A DNA stretch of 64,000 nt from RGIG9115 sp045603225 (GTDB lineage Bacteria > Bacillota > Clostridia > UBA1381), in NCBI GenBank assembly GCA_045603225.1, contig JAZULT010000047.1, forward strand, positions 1 through 64,000. The letters run 5' to 3'. The translations under genes were made by a program, and so were the position numbers. The notes below the pieces were generated by a model that worked only from the letters and a program-made list of their open reading frames with translations, searched no databases and was not told the DNA's origin. Below are positions 6,966 through 17,100 of the stretch, one piece after another; the first letter of the stretch is position 1, and every line of letters starts with the position of its first letter.

Positions 6966-7898
6966 TTAAAACAATCCATCCAATTTATTAATGTGTTTTT
7001 TCAGGATATCTACAAACAGCTTATCAAGGTCTGTAAGGCGATAACCTTCCTTATATATAAGAACATCTTTATAGGTATTTCTGTCATGATTACATTTTTT
7101 CCATACAAGTCCGTGCGCGGCAAGAAGCCTGTTCGGAACGGGAGATACGAGCATATACGCATTCGGACAGTTGCTTATAAATTCAAACTGACTTGCACGC
7201 TCGTATATTGTGATTTCTCTTTTACTCTGACTTATTTTCTTTATGTCACGCACCTTTGAAAGAGGCATTGACGGAATAGACAGGTCACCGTGAGTAAGTC
7301 TTATCATATCCTTTAAATCATTCATCTCAATTATTTCTTTTTGCGCAAGTATATGCTTTGCGCTGATTAAGACACCATAATCAAATTCCCATAAAGGTAC
7401 AGATTTTATCTCCTGTTCTTCAAGGAGCTGAAGATAATAATTTTCAAACTCAGTCTGGTATCTTATTATTCCAAGAGTGTTTTCGCCTCTTGAAACGTTC
7501 TTGACGGCTCTCACCGAGTTGGTTTCCCTGTAGTCAAACGTCAGACTGTCTCTTGTGTCTATCCGGTTGACAAATTCGGTAAACACATCTGAAATATAGC
7601 TTGCTCTCGGTGCTACAATATCAAAAAGCTGTTTTTTACTTGTTTTCTTGTTGAACAGATTTTCCATTTCCTCAATCTGTGCAAGAATATCTTTGGCATA
7701 CTCCAAAAATTCAAGTCCCTTTTGCGTCGGGATAACACCTTTTGATGTACGTCTGAAAATCGGTATACCTACCATATCTTCCAGCTCACGTATAGCCTTG
7801 CTTAGTGTCGGCTGATTCATATATAAATTTTCTGCTGCCCTTGAAATGGAGCCTTCTTTTTCAACTTCTACTACATATTTCAGCAGAATAGTATTCAT
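6966..7898 (-). CDS. LysR-family transcriptional regulator
   Basis: Typical LysR regulator of 310 aa. The N-terminal winged helix-turn-helix contains EGSISRAAENLYMNQPTLSKAIRELEDMVG, followed by the linker helix and a C-terminal periplasmic-binding-like effector domain from about residue 90. AGAGGTG precedes the ATG. It is transcribed away from the SGNH esterase gene at 8065; the roughly 165-bp gap holds a promoter in each direction, so the esterase is its likely target. The ligand is unknown. Confidence 0.92.
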   Translation of the reverse strand: MNTILLKYVVEVEKEGSISRAAENLYMNQPTLSKAIRELEDMVGIPIFRRTSKGVIPTQKGLEFLEYAKDILAQIEEMENLFNKKTSKKQLFDIVAPRASYISDVFTEFVNRIDTRDSLTFDYRETNSVRAVKNVSRGENTLGIIRYQTEFENYYLQLLEEQEIKSVPLWEFDYGVLISAKHILAQKEIIEMNDLKDMIRLTHGDLSIPSMPLSKVRDIKKISQSKREITIYERASQFEFISNCPNAYMLVSPVPNRLLAAHGLVWKKCNHDRNTYKDVLIYKEGYRLTDLDKLFVDILKKHINKLDGLF

Positions 7899-7943
7899 TA
7901 TTTCTGCACCTCTTCTGATTAATTTATCGACTACTTTATGCTT

Positions 7944-7972
7944 ATTATATCATAAAAAAAAACATTTTACAA
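7944..7972 (-). promoter_or_regulatory. Promoter of the lysR gene
   Basis: Minus strand -35 TTGTAA (7967-7972), 17-bp spacer, -10 TATAAT (7944-7949). Confidence 0.7.
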
Positions 7973-8002
7973 TATCAAACGGTAAAATTAGTAATTTTTA
8001 TA

Positions 8003-8031
8003 TTGACAAACCAAATATGTTATGATATAAT
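8003..8031 (+). promoter_or_regulatory. Promoter of the SGNH esterase gene
   Basis: Consensus -35 TTGACA (8003-8008), 17-bp spacer and -10 TATAAT (8026-8031), about 33 bp before the ATG. It lies back to back with the lysR promoter, an arrangement common for LysR-controlled genes. Confidence 0.9.
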
Positions 8032-8064
8032 TTAGAGAATTAAATTTGAAAGGCGGAAAACAAG

Positions 8065-9120
8065 ATGCCTGATATTACGGAAGTTGATAAAAATCTTAAG
8101 GTTGAAACAGACCTTCCCGAAAAAGATATAGTATTTTACGATGCGAAAAGCGAACCGTTCAAATTATACGGTTTTTGCGACGATAAAGGATATAAACGTA
8201 TACCTACAGAAGTTGCCGAAAAGACAAACGAGGGTGTTACAATACTTCATACAAACACCGCAGGCGGAAGAGTGAGATTTAAAACAGACTCTCCATACAT
8301 TGCAATTTCGGCTGAAATCCCGAATAACTGCCGATTTTCGCATATGCCGGCAACAGGTGTACGCGGATTTGATTTATATGAAATAAAAGGCAATAAATAT
8401 ACTTATATAAGAACATTCATTCCGCCTGAGGAATCGGTTGACAGGTATGAAGGATTACTTTATACTCCGGGCAAAGGCGAACGTGAGTATGTTATAAATT
8501 TCCCGCTTTACAACGATGTGTCATCACTTCATATAGGAGTTAAAGAGGGAAGCACTTTAAACTCCGGAGGCAAGTATATAAACGAAAAGCCTGTTGTATA
8601 CTACGGTTCGTCAATAACACAGGGCGGATGTGCATCAAGACCGGGAAGATGCTATCAGGCAATTATTTCAGGGAAGTTTAACTGCGACTATATAAATCTC
8701 GGATTCTCAGGAAGTGCCAGAGCGGAAGATGCAATTGCAGAATACATATCAAATCTCGATATGTGCTGTTTCGTATATGATTATGACCATAATGCACCGA
8801 ATGCGGAGCATCTTAAAAACACTCACGAGCCGATGTTTAAGAAAATCAGGGAAAAGCATCCCGATCTCCCGGTTATCATGATTTCAGCTCCTACCGACTG
8901 CTTCGGCGAATTTGCCGAAGAACGGAGAGGTATTGTTTATAATACGTATCTGAATGCCAAAAACAGCGGTGATAAAAATGTGTATTTTATAGACGGCCTT
9001 TCAATGTTCGGAGACCTTGCAGCGGAATGTTCCGTTGACGGCTGCCACCCGACAGACCTCGGATTCCATTTCATGGCTGAGAGTATTTCAAAGGTGATGA
9101 AAGAAGCAAAAGTATTTTGA
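8065..9120 (+). CDS. SGNH/GDSL-family carbohydrate esterase
   Basis: Predicted deacylase of 351 aa with no signal peptide, so it likely acts in the cytoplasm on imported glycans. The N-terminal half is the beta-rich domain found before this esterase type (RGFDLYEI matches the GxDLY pattern). The C-terminal half is the SGNH hydrolase: YGSSITQGG carries the catalytic Ser, LGFSGSA the block II Gly, and VDGCHPTDLGFH the Asp and His. Acetyl groups on xylan or pectin oligosaccharides are plausible substrates from context, but sequence does not decide. It is divergent from a LysR regulator. Confidence 0.85.
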   Translation: MPDITEVDKNLKVETDLPEKDIVFYDAKSEPFKLYGFCDDKGYKRIPTEVAEKTNEGVTILHTNTAGGRVRFKTDSPYIAISAEIPNNCRFSHMPATGVRGFDLYEIKGNKYTYIRTFIPPEESVDRYEGLLYTPGKGEREYVINFPLYNDVSSLHIGVKEGSTLNSGGKYINEKPVVYYGSSITQGGCASRPGRCYQAIISGKFNCDYINLGFSGSARAEDAIAEYISNLDMCCFVYDYDHNAPNAEHLKNTHEPMFKKIREKHPDLPVIMISAPTDCFGEFAEERRGIVYNTYLNAKNSGDKNVYFIDGLSMFGDLAAECSVDGCHPTDLGFHFMAESISKVMKEAKVF

Positions 9121-9294
9121 GAATAAGTAAATTGCTAAGGAAGCGGTTTGTCGCAGGGAACAGTGTGAAGCATTTACAAGCAAAATACTGTATGACGAAT
9201 GGGTGCATCACCGAATCAGAATGCATCCATTATACAGGTTGCAAAAGCGTTCAACATTGATTAAATCAATGAAATACTAAGGAGTAAATAACGA
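9121..9294. other. Intergenic gap with small palindromes
   Basis: No gene seen. It contains an imperfect hairpin (GGTGCAT near 9202 with ATGCATCC near 9222) and the palindrome CATTGATTAAATCAATG just before the comEC ribosome binding site (AAGGAG). Confidence 0.5.
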
Positions 9295-11622
9295 ATGTTT
9301 TCATATCCGGTAAGTGCTGCGATAGCGTATATTGCAGGATTACTTTTATCACCGTACATTTACAGCACAAGTCCAAAGCTGTTTGCAATTATGCTTACAG
9401 CTTTTATTTTAGTTCCTGTATTCCTTGTATTCGCCGCAAACAAAGTATATAAAATGAAGCTATGGGTTCTCGCCATTGTTCCTGCATGCTTTATATCAGG
9501 AGTATATATTACAGGATATCGAACAGACAGCGACACAAAACCGCTTAAGCCATTCGAAGGCACAGAAATAACCATTATCGGAACTGTATGCTCAGAAATT
9601 AAAGAATACGAATCGGGATGCTCATTCATCATAAAATCAGATATGATTATAAGTAATGGTAAGAAATACAAAATAAGCCGTAAAATTAAAACTTCCTCTG
9701 ACACAGTTCCCGTGCCCGGAACGTGCATCTCGGCAAAAGGCAAGCTGTCACCAATCAAAGAAAAGCTTAATTCCACAAGCTTTGACAGTAAAAATTACTA
9801 TGCTCAAAACGGAATTTTCCATTCCGTATATGCAAAAGAAATTTCTGAAGCTGACAATCCGTCAAATCTCAATTTTGCAGAAAAGATTAATCTCAGAACA
9901 AACATGTACATCTCGGATTTTACCGAAAAAAGCTTTTCAGACGAGGATTCGGCTCTTATGAAAGGGATTCTGCTTAACAACAAATCCGAAATTCCCGATG
10001 AAACGTATGCCGCCATGCAGCAAAGCGGTACAAACAGATATATTTACTGTTCATATATTCATATTTGCCTGATTATCTTTCTGATATCACATTTCATTAA
10101 AATGAAATCAGCTAAAAACATGGTTATAACCGTTCTTCTGCTATTATATCTCATTTTGAATACAGGTAAACCTTCTGCATGGAAAATCTGTCTGTTCATT
10201 CCGATAACGTACATATTCTCCGTCCGGAAGGGAGTAAAGAGCATTAAATCTGCCATTGCGTTTACGGTACTGATTACTGCCATACTGAGTCCGTATACGG
10301 TAAAAAGTGACGGTTTCATATTATCGGTCAGTGCAACAATACTTATATCAGCATTTTCAAAACCGATGTATGATTTCATGATGAAAGTATTCAGACACCG
10401 GAAAATAAGTGCATCTGTATCGGTATTTTTCATATTTACCGTCCTCATGTCCCCTCTTTCAAAGCTTCTCGGATATAATCTGACGCTATATTCGTACATT
10501 GCCGGTCTTGTTCTGATACCGGCAATTAACATGGTTTATATTCTGTCACCGCTTGCCATACTAAGCTTTATCATAACCGGAACCTATGCAGATACTGTAA
10601 TTCACTATATTCTTAAATTTATTACGGGTATATCATATTTCATATCGGAATTGCCCGGCTCAACACTCGTTACAATACCTTTCGGTACATGGTTTACTGT
10701 TGCATTCTATTTTTTAACATACAGTATCTATGCACACATAAACAAAAGAAGATTTTCCCGCATTTCAGTCTGTGCATCATTAATCTTTGCAACAATAGTA
10801 TCGGGTGTAATGTACAGCAGACGAAATCTTGCTGAGGTTGCATTCGTCGGCGTCGGAAATGCTGACTGCTGTATTATAAAACTTCCAACAGGAGAAAACA
10901 TAATGATTGACGGTGGTGGTTCTCCTGAATACATGGATTATGACATCGGCAATTCGGAAGTTGTTCCGTATCTCAGTGCAAACGGAATATCAAAGCTCGA
11001 CTGTATAATTCTTTCCCATTACGACAAAGACCACGCACAAGGCGTGGTTTCAGCCATCAGAAATCTTAAGGTCGATAATATAATCATGCCTGATTACATA
11101 GATTCGGGAATTTATAAGGAAGCAATAAAAAAAGAAGCAAAGCTCAGAAACATTGATATTACATATATCAGAAAAACGCAACGACACAAGCTTGCTGAAA
11201 ATTTATATGCAAAATTCATTTACACCAAAGGGCAACAGCAGGCTGACAACTCAAACGATGCCTCGCTTGTGACACATCTGACATACGGTAATGTGAAAAT
11301 GTTATTCACGGGAGACATAACACGTCCGATAGAAACAGAACTCAGCGACATTAACTGCGATATTCTGAAAATACCGCATCACGGCTCAAAAACATCGACA
11401 AGCGAATATCTGCTGTCAAAAACTACACCGATTTACAGTGTATTCTGTGTTGGAGAAAACAATCCTTACGGTCATCCTGTCCCCATGGTTTTAAACAGAT
11501 GCAGAAAATACGGAAGCGAAATCATCCGTACCGACGAATGCGGTGACGTACATTTTTACATTAATACAAACAAGATACACAGCGTAAGCTCTTTCAAAAA
11601 AGGCAGTCTCACAAAAAAGTGA
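9295..11622 (+). CDS. ComEC/Rec2-like DNA-uptake channel protein, divergent
   Basis: A 775-aa protein with the ComEC architecture: N-terminal membrane segments with a soluble DUF4131-like region (about 1-210), a polytopic competence domain (about 220-490), and a C-terminal metallo-beta-lactamase-like domain. The last carries VGNADCCIIKLPTGE, the metal motif LSHYDKDHAQG and KIPHHGSKTSTSEYLL. The family moves single-stranded DNA across the membrane during transformation. The central motif usually read as a His, then LAvSGLH, is here TNRYIYCSYIH, so transport may be impaired or altered. AAGGAG precedes the ATG. No other competence genes are nearby. Confidence 0.82.
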   Translation: MFSYPVSAAIAYIAGLLLSPYIYSTSPKLFAIMLTAFILVPVFLVFAANKVYKMKLWVLAIVPACFISGVYITGYRTDSDTKPLKPFEGTEITIIGTVCSEIKEYESGCSFIIKSDMIISNGKKYKISRKIKTSSDTVPVPGTCISAKGKLSPIKEKLNSTSFDSKNYYAQNGIFHSVYAKEISEADNPSNLNFAEKINLRTNMYISDFTEKSFSDEDSALMKGILLNNKSEIPDETYAAMQQSGTNRYIYCSYIHICLIIFLISHFIKMKSAKNMVITVLLLLYLILNTGKPSAWKICLFIPITYIFSVRKGVKSIKSAIAFTVLITAILSPYTVKSDGFILSVSATILISAFSKPMYDFMMKVFRHRKISASVSVFFIFTVLMSPLSKLLGYNLTLYSYIAGLVLIPAINMVYILSPLAILSFIITGTYADTVIHYILKFITGISYFISELPGSTLVTIPFGTWFTVAFYFLTYSIYAHINKRRFSRISVCASLIFATIVSGVMYSRRNLAEVAFVGVGNADCCIIKLPTGENIMIDGGGSPEYMDYDIGNSEVVPYLSANGISKLDCIILSHYDKDHAQGVVSAIRNLKVDNIIMPDYIDSGIYKEAIKKEAKLRNIDITYIRKTQRHKLAENLYAKFIYTKGQQQADNSNDASLVTHLTYGNVKMLFTGDITRPIETELSDINCDILKIPHHGSKTSTSEYLLSKTTPIYSVFCVGENNPYGHPVPMVLNRCRKYGSEIIRTDECGDVHFYINTNKIHSVSSFKKGSLTKK

Positions 11623-11633
11623 AACTGCCTTTT
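11597..11633. terminator. Bidirectional terminator between comEC and the GH28-like gene
   Basis: AAAAGGCAGT and ACTGCCTTTT form the stem, with A and T tracts on both sides. It overlaps the comEC stop codon and lies just after the stop of the convergent gene at 11639, so one hairpin can serve both. Confidence 0.8.
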
Positions 11634-11638
11634 GTATA

Positions 11639-12967
11639 CTAGTTATTTGTTACCTCATCACATTTTCCCACGACAAGCTTTTCAAAGCCTTCAGCCGTAA
11701 CGTCATTAAAGTTTATTTCCTTAACCCTTGCAGGTTCATCAATATAAACAAGAGCTTCAGTTTTTCCGGCTGTTTTCAGAATTGCATTTTTGATAACAAG
11801 TCTGTCAACATCAATATCGTCCTCAATATGGAACCAGTCTTTTACAGTATCATTATTATCAATAGCATAAAGACCGTCAATTGTCATATTCTTAACATGA
11901 GTCGGTGACCACCAACCTTCACCATTACCCGGTGCGGCACCATTTGAAATTCTTACTATATTAAAGTCCTTATGGTCACTTTCAACGGATAGATTCTTTA
12001 CAGTAAGATTATCTATAAATCCACCGAGGAAGAATGCAAACGGTCTTGCATAATCATATACATGGTCTTTGTGCTTTAAAAACACATTTTCGATACTGAT
12101 ATTTTTAAAGAGACCTTTTGCATCACCTGTCCACTGATTTATATAGAAACCAAACGCACGAATTGTTCCGAATACATTCTTAATTGATACATCCTCAAGC
12201 ACTCCCTCTCCCTTGGTGAGAAGTCTGATTCCCTGATATGCATCATCAAGATATACACCGTCGATTACAACACCCTTAATAGATGTTTTTCCGTCACCCT
12301 CGTCTGTGTTAAGTGCAATAAAGTCATCACAGCCTCTGCCGTGGATATTTCTTATCTGCAGATTCTGTCCGGGACTGTGGAAATGAAGTCCGTCCTGATT
12401 TGTATGAGGAACAAGGTTTGTTGTAGGAATATTTATATTGTTGAATACAACATCCTTCCAATTTCCCATAATCAAAGCATATCTCTTGTTATTCTCGATT
12501 GTAACGTTCTCCATTACAAAATTCTCAACACCGAAGAACTTCATACCTGTAAGCATACAGTTACATCCTTCATTCGGTGGAAACACCTCATCATCATTAA
12601 AATTCATATCCTGATTAAGGTTGTTCTGATTATATGTACCGCCTCTGAAAGTAATGTTCTTATCTATTATTTCGCCTGTTGTCCAGTTAGCATTTCTGGC
12701 AACGCATGTATTCGAGCCGTCTGCAAGATAAAATCCACAGTCAGAATCAAGACATTCAATCGTAGTATTCGAATGAACTTTAATACCTCGAATTAAGGCA
12801 ACACCGTCAACTACCAGATGAAGATGCCCCCATACGGGAGCAAGGTCAAGAATTGCCTGCAATGTATCGGTATCGTCAGTTCCTCCTCCGTTTACTATGT
12901 GGCTGTCCATATGACAGTATTCACCGGCATAAACAGTATATTTTCCGAGTGTCGGTTTAAATTCCAT
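11639..12967 (-). CDS. Right-handed beta-helix protein, GH28-like
   Basis: A 442-aa protein with a pectate-lyase/GH28-type parallel beta-helix: many short repeats of the form IKNVxI or IENVFL. The segments TNQDGLHFHSPG and GRGCDDFIALNTDEG match the GH28 catalytic blocks NxDG and G-x-DD, and YQGIRLLTK resembles the RxK block. The central GHG block is not evident. There is no signal peptide, so a cytoplasmic glycosidase acting on short oligogalacturonides or another uronic oligosaccharide is plausible. TGGAGG precedes the chosen ATG by 8 nt. An inactive or non-GH28 beta-helix enzyme remains possible. Confidence 0.72.
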   Translation of the reverse strand: MEFKPTLGKYTVYAGEYCHMDSHIVNGGGTDDTDTLQAILDLAPVWGHLHLVVDGVALIRGIKVHSNTTIECLDSDCGFYLADGSNTCVARNANWTTGEIIDKNITFRGGTYNQNNLNQDMNFNDDEVFPPNEGCNCMLTGMKFFGVENFVMENVTIENNKRYALIMGNWKDVVFNNINIPTTNLVPHTNQDGLHFHSPGQNLQIRNIHGRGCDDFIALNTDEGDGKTSIKGVVIDGVYLDDAYQGIRLLTKGEGVLEDVSIKNVFGTIRAFGFYINQWTGDAKGLFKNISIENVFLKHKDHVYDYARPFAFFLGGFIDNLTVKNLSVESDHKDFNIVRISNGAAPGNGEGWWSPTHVKNMTIDGLYAIDNNDTVKDWFHIEDDIDVDRLVIKNAILKTAGKTEALVYIDEPARVKEINFNDVTAEGFEKLVVGKCDEVTNN

Positions 12968-13001
12968 TAGCATTTCCTCCATTAACAAAATGATTTAGAA
13001 T

Positions 13002-13030
13002 ATTATACCACATTAACCTCAAAAAGTAAA
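13002..13030 (-). promoter_or_regulatory. Promoter of the GH28-like gene
   Basis: Minus strand -35 TTTACT (13025-13030), 17-bp spacer, -10 TATAAT (13002-13007), about 35 bp before the start codon. Confidence 0.75.
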
Positions 13031-13090
13031 GTCTTTTATTAAGAAATTCTTGTCTTATCTTAAGAACTTTTTGCACTATTTTAATCAAAA

Positions 13091-14125
13091 TTAATCTTTC
13101 GGAGCGACATCTCCTCTTTCGGTAACAATTCTGTATCCGGCATTTTCAACTTTTTCCTTAAGCCGTTCAAGACTTTCTGCCGCTTCTTCTCCCGTGCATA
13201 TTTTGTTTTCATAAAGCTCATACAGCTTTCTTGTATCGGCAGGTGACAAATTCGGCATTACGACATTCGCTCCGGCTTTGAGTCCGAGCTCTCTGCCGTT
13301 TGGATGAATTGTACCAAGTGCCGTTGTCGACGGCAATAATACATACGGAAACATCAGCCTCAGAACCGCAAGCAGTCTAAGTGTCAGCTCCATACTCCCG
13401 TTTTCAAATTCCGCAAAGGGCGTTTCATTATGTCTTAAAAACGGGCCTATACCAATCATATCAGGCTTAAGCTCCTGTAAAAATCTCAGGTCGCTTATAA
13501 TATTATCCGTTGTCTGATAAGGCGAACCCACCATAAATCCTGCACCTGTCTGAAATCCTATTTCTTTCAGGTCAAAAAGACATTTCTTCCTTGTTTCAAG
13601 GCTCATATTTTCCGGATGAAGCTTATTGTAATGCTCACTTTCGGCAGTTTCGTGCCGGAGAAGATATCTGTTCGCTCCGGCACTGTAATAAGCTTCATAA
13701 GTTTCGCGGCTTTTTTCTCCCAGAGAAAGAGTGATTGCACAGTCGGGATAACTCCTTCTTATCTCCGATATGATATCGCACATAAGCTCATCACTGTAAT
13801 AATTATCCTCTCCGCCCTGCATTACAAAGGTTCTGAATCCGAGTCTGTACCCTTCACTGCAGCAGGAAAGAATATCTTCTTTACCAAGACGATATCTTGA
13901 AGCATTTTTGTTACCACATCGTATACCGCAGTAATAACAATTATTCTTACAGTAGTTCGAGATTTCTATAAGACCTCTTATATAAACCTTGTCTCCGTAT
14001 ATGCTTCTGCGAACCTTGTCAGCTCTTTCAAAAAGCTCTTTGTCATAAATGTTTGTTTCGATTAAAGCTTTAAATTCTTCATCAGATAAATTTCTGTTCT
14101 TTTCAAGCTGCTGTACAATACTCAA
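13091..14125 (-). CDS. hydE: [FeFe]-hydrogenase maturation radical SAM protein HydE
   Basis: Radical S-adenosylmethionine enzyme of H-cluster assembly. The 344-aa protein has the cluster-binding motif CKNNCYYCG near residue 59, the SAM-binding GGEDNYY region, and HydE features such as LRHETAE and GAGFMVGSPYQT. The start is TTG, preceded by AAGAAGG at 8 nt. It begins 25 nt after the stop of the BspA-like gene on the same strand, so it may be cotranscribed with it. No hydF, hydG or hydrogenase gene lies in the window. Relatives such as PylB or BioB are less likely given the HydE-type segments. Confidence 0.85.
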   Translation of the reverse strand: MSIVQQLEKNRNLSDEEFKALIETNIYDKELFERADKVRRSIYGDKVYIRGLIEISNYCKNNCYYCGIRCGNKNASRYRLGKEDILSCCSEGYRLGFRTFVMQGGEDNYYSDELMCDIISEIRRSYPDCAITLSLGEKSRETYEAYYSAGANRYLLRHETAESEHYNKLHPENMSLETRKKCLFDLKEIGFQTGAGFMVGSPYQTTDNIISDLRFLQELKPDMIGIGPFLRHNETPFAEFENGSMELTLRLLAVLRLMFPYVLLPSTTALGTIHPNGRELGLKAGANVVMPNLSPADTRKLYELYENKICTGEEAAESLERLKEKVENAGYRIVTERGDVAPKD

Positions 14126-14149
14126 TTTATTTACCTTCTTTTCATCTAT

Positions 14150-17100
14150 TTACTGTTCCACAGGAACAAGTATAGCTTCTGTAAGAGGCTTCATCGTCTC
14201 AAAGCTTTCCCATACAAATACTTTAACATATGTCACGTTTTTGTCATCGATAACAACAGAATTCCCCTCAGCGGCATTTATTGTTTTAAGTCCTGTAAAG
14301 CTGTCTTTCTGCAGTCCCGAAACAAGAATAACCGTTTCTTTTGTAATTTCAACCTCTTTCGGAATTTCAACAGATACTTCAACAGCACCCTCCTTATTTA
14401 TAAACGGTGTAACTGTCGGTGCTTCGGCTACATCAGGCACTATCGTACCTCCGCCGCCGGAAGACTTGAATTTTATTGTAATCTTATCAAGATACGAATT
14501 ATCTTTTCCGCCGAATACAATCTGATTCCATTCAGCCTGAGTTCCGAGATAGTTTATTATGTCAAGACCGAGGAACGCATCTGCTCCTACATATGTAACA
14601 GATACGGGAACTGTTATCTGTCCCATTCCGTCACCATAAAATGCAACATCTCCTATAGTTTTTACGGTATTCGGAATTACATAACCGCTCATATTATCAC
14701 ATTTATAGAACCAGCCTTCTCCGATTTCCTCAATCCCTGCAGGAAGTACAACATTTCTCAGGTACATATTCCCCTCAAAAGCATAGCCTCCTATGCTTTC
14801 AACCGTGTCGGGAATCACAAGCGATGTAAAGCATGAATGTGACAGAGCACCAAACTCAATGGTTTTTACACTTGACGGAATATTTACACCTTCAAGCCAT
14901 GTTGACATAAACGCATATTCTCCTATTGTTGTCACAGTTCCCGGGATATTATAAGTTCCCGAATTACATGCAAGATATTTTATAAGAGTAGTTCCGTTTT
15001 TATTAAAGAGAGCATATCCGTCTGTTGAATAAGCTGTATTGCCCTCTGAAATAATTACCGATTCAAGGTATGAACAATGCTGAAATGCATCGTATGCTAT
15101 ATTTGTCACTGTTGAAGGAATTGTTATCTCCGAAATAAGCGTTCCTGAAAATGCACCGCTTCCGATTGAAACAATACCTTCTGAAATTGTCACATTTGTT
15201 ATCCCTAATCCGCTGAATACACCGTCAGCTATTCCCGTAATCTTCTCTCCGTTGATTTCAGCAGGAATAATAACAGACATATCTTCTCCTACATATTTTG
15301 TGATTATTCCGTTTTCATATTCAAATACAGGGTCATCGGTACAATGAATTTTTGCATTAAGCAGATTTTCATTCGAACTTCCGATTGTAACAGCACCCCA
15401 CTGCTCTCTTGTTCCGTTAAAATAAACATCGGAAATTGATGTACTTAAATCTGTAGCTCTGTATCCGATTTCAGTAAGAGTTGACGGCAGATACAGTGTT
15501 TTAAGAGATGTACAGTATCCGAGTGCACTCTTTCCTACACTTTTCACACCTTCTGAAAGAGTAACAGAAGAAAGTCCGCTACACGCCCAGAATGTTGAAT
15601 CATTAATAGTTTCAACAGTACCCGGCACCGTAAAAGCTCCGCGCTTCTTGTTCGGGAATCCGACAAGCTCTGTCATGTCTTTGCTGTAAAGAACACCGTC
15701 AACACTGCAGTAGCTTTCATTGTCTTCATCCACTTCTATATACTGCGAACCGGCAAAAGCTCTTGAACCTATACTATTTACATTTGCAGGAACATACAAA
15801 TTAATTAAACCTGAACCAAGGAATGCACTTTCTCCTACAGTTTCAAGTCTTGATGGCATATAGAATTTTGTCATATACGAAGTATGTGCAAATGTATTTT
15901 TACCAATTTCCTTTACACAATTAGGCAATGCAACAGATGTAACATTTTTATTGTAGAAAGCAGAATCTGATACTTTTACAACACGTCCTCCGTTAATAAC
16001 TGACGGAATACTTACTTCCCTTGACGTTCCTGTATAACTCTGAATTGTAATCTTCTTTATTATTGTTCCGTCATAATTTTTCACACTTTCTGTTGAGTAG
16101 CTAAAATCAGACGGTGATGATAATGCAGGCATATCGGAACATATAACAATTACATCATCTATTGAGTCATTGACATCTCCGATTGTAACGTTTCTCCATG
16201 TGTTATATGTACCGCCGAAATAAATTGTTTCAAGTTCATTTGTCTGATATATTGCCCATTTTCCGATTGATTCAACAGTACCCGGTATACTTAATTCCTT
16301 AAGCTTCTTACAGTATCCGAATGCCCACTGTCCTATTGATGTTACATCGCCCTTAATCTCAATAGTTTCAAGAGACGTACAGTTATGGAAAAGATTGTCA
16401 GATATAACTGTAACCTTTTCAGGAATTACAGCGTTTTTAAGATATCTACAGTCTTCAAAAGCTCCTTCACCTATTGTTTCAACGCTTTCCGGTATATCTA
16501 TTTCTTCTATAGGTACTCCGTCAAACATTCTTTCACCTATAGCCGTCATTCCTTCATTCAGTGTAACACTTGTCAGATTATCACATCCGGAGAAAACCCA
16601 GCTTCCTACTGTAGTCAGACTACCCGGCAAGGATATTGACTCCAGAGAAGTACAATCTCCAAATGCATGATAGTCTATAGTTGTCACACCGTCAGGAATT
16701 ATAACACTTCTGAGATTTGAAGCACCCGAAAACGCATATCTTCCGATTGTTACAGCCGTATCCGGCAACTCCACACTTGTAATTGATGTGTTGTTTTCAA
16801 AAGCCTCTTTTGCAATTCCTTTAACAGTTATATCTCCTACCGTTTCAGGAATAATAATATCTGTATCCTCTCCAAGATAACCTGTAATCAAGCCGTCATC
16901 TGATATGGTAAACAATACCGGTTCAGGGGTTGGCGTTGGTGTTGGCGTCGGTGTAGGGGTTGGCGGTGCAACCGTTGGTTCCGGTATTGGTGTCGGTGTA
17001 GGCGGTGCAACCGTTGGCGTTGGTGTCGGCGTTGGTGTTGGTGTTGGCGTTGGTGTCGGTGTCGGCGTTGGTGTCGGTGTCGGCGTTGGTGTCGGTGTCG

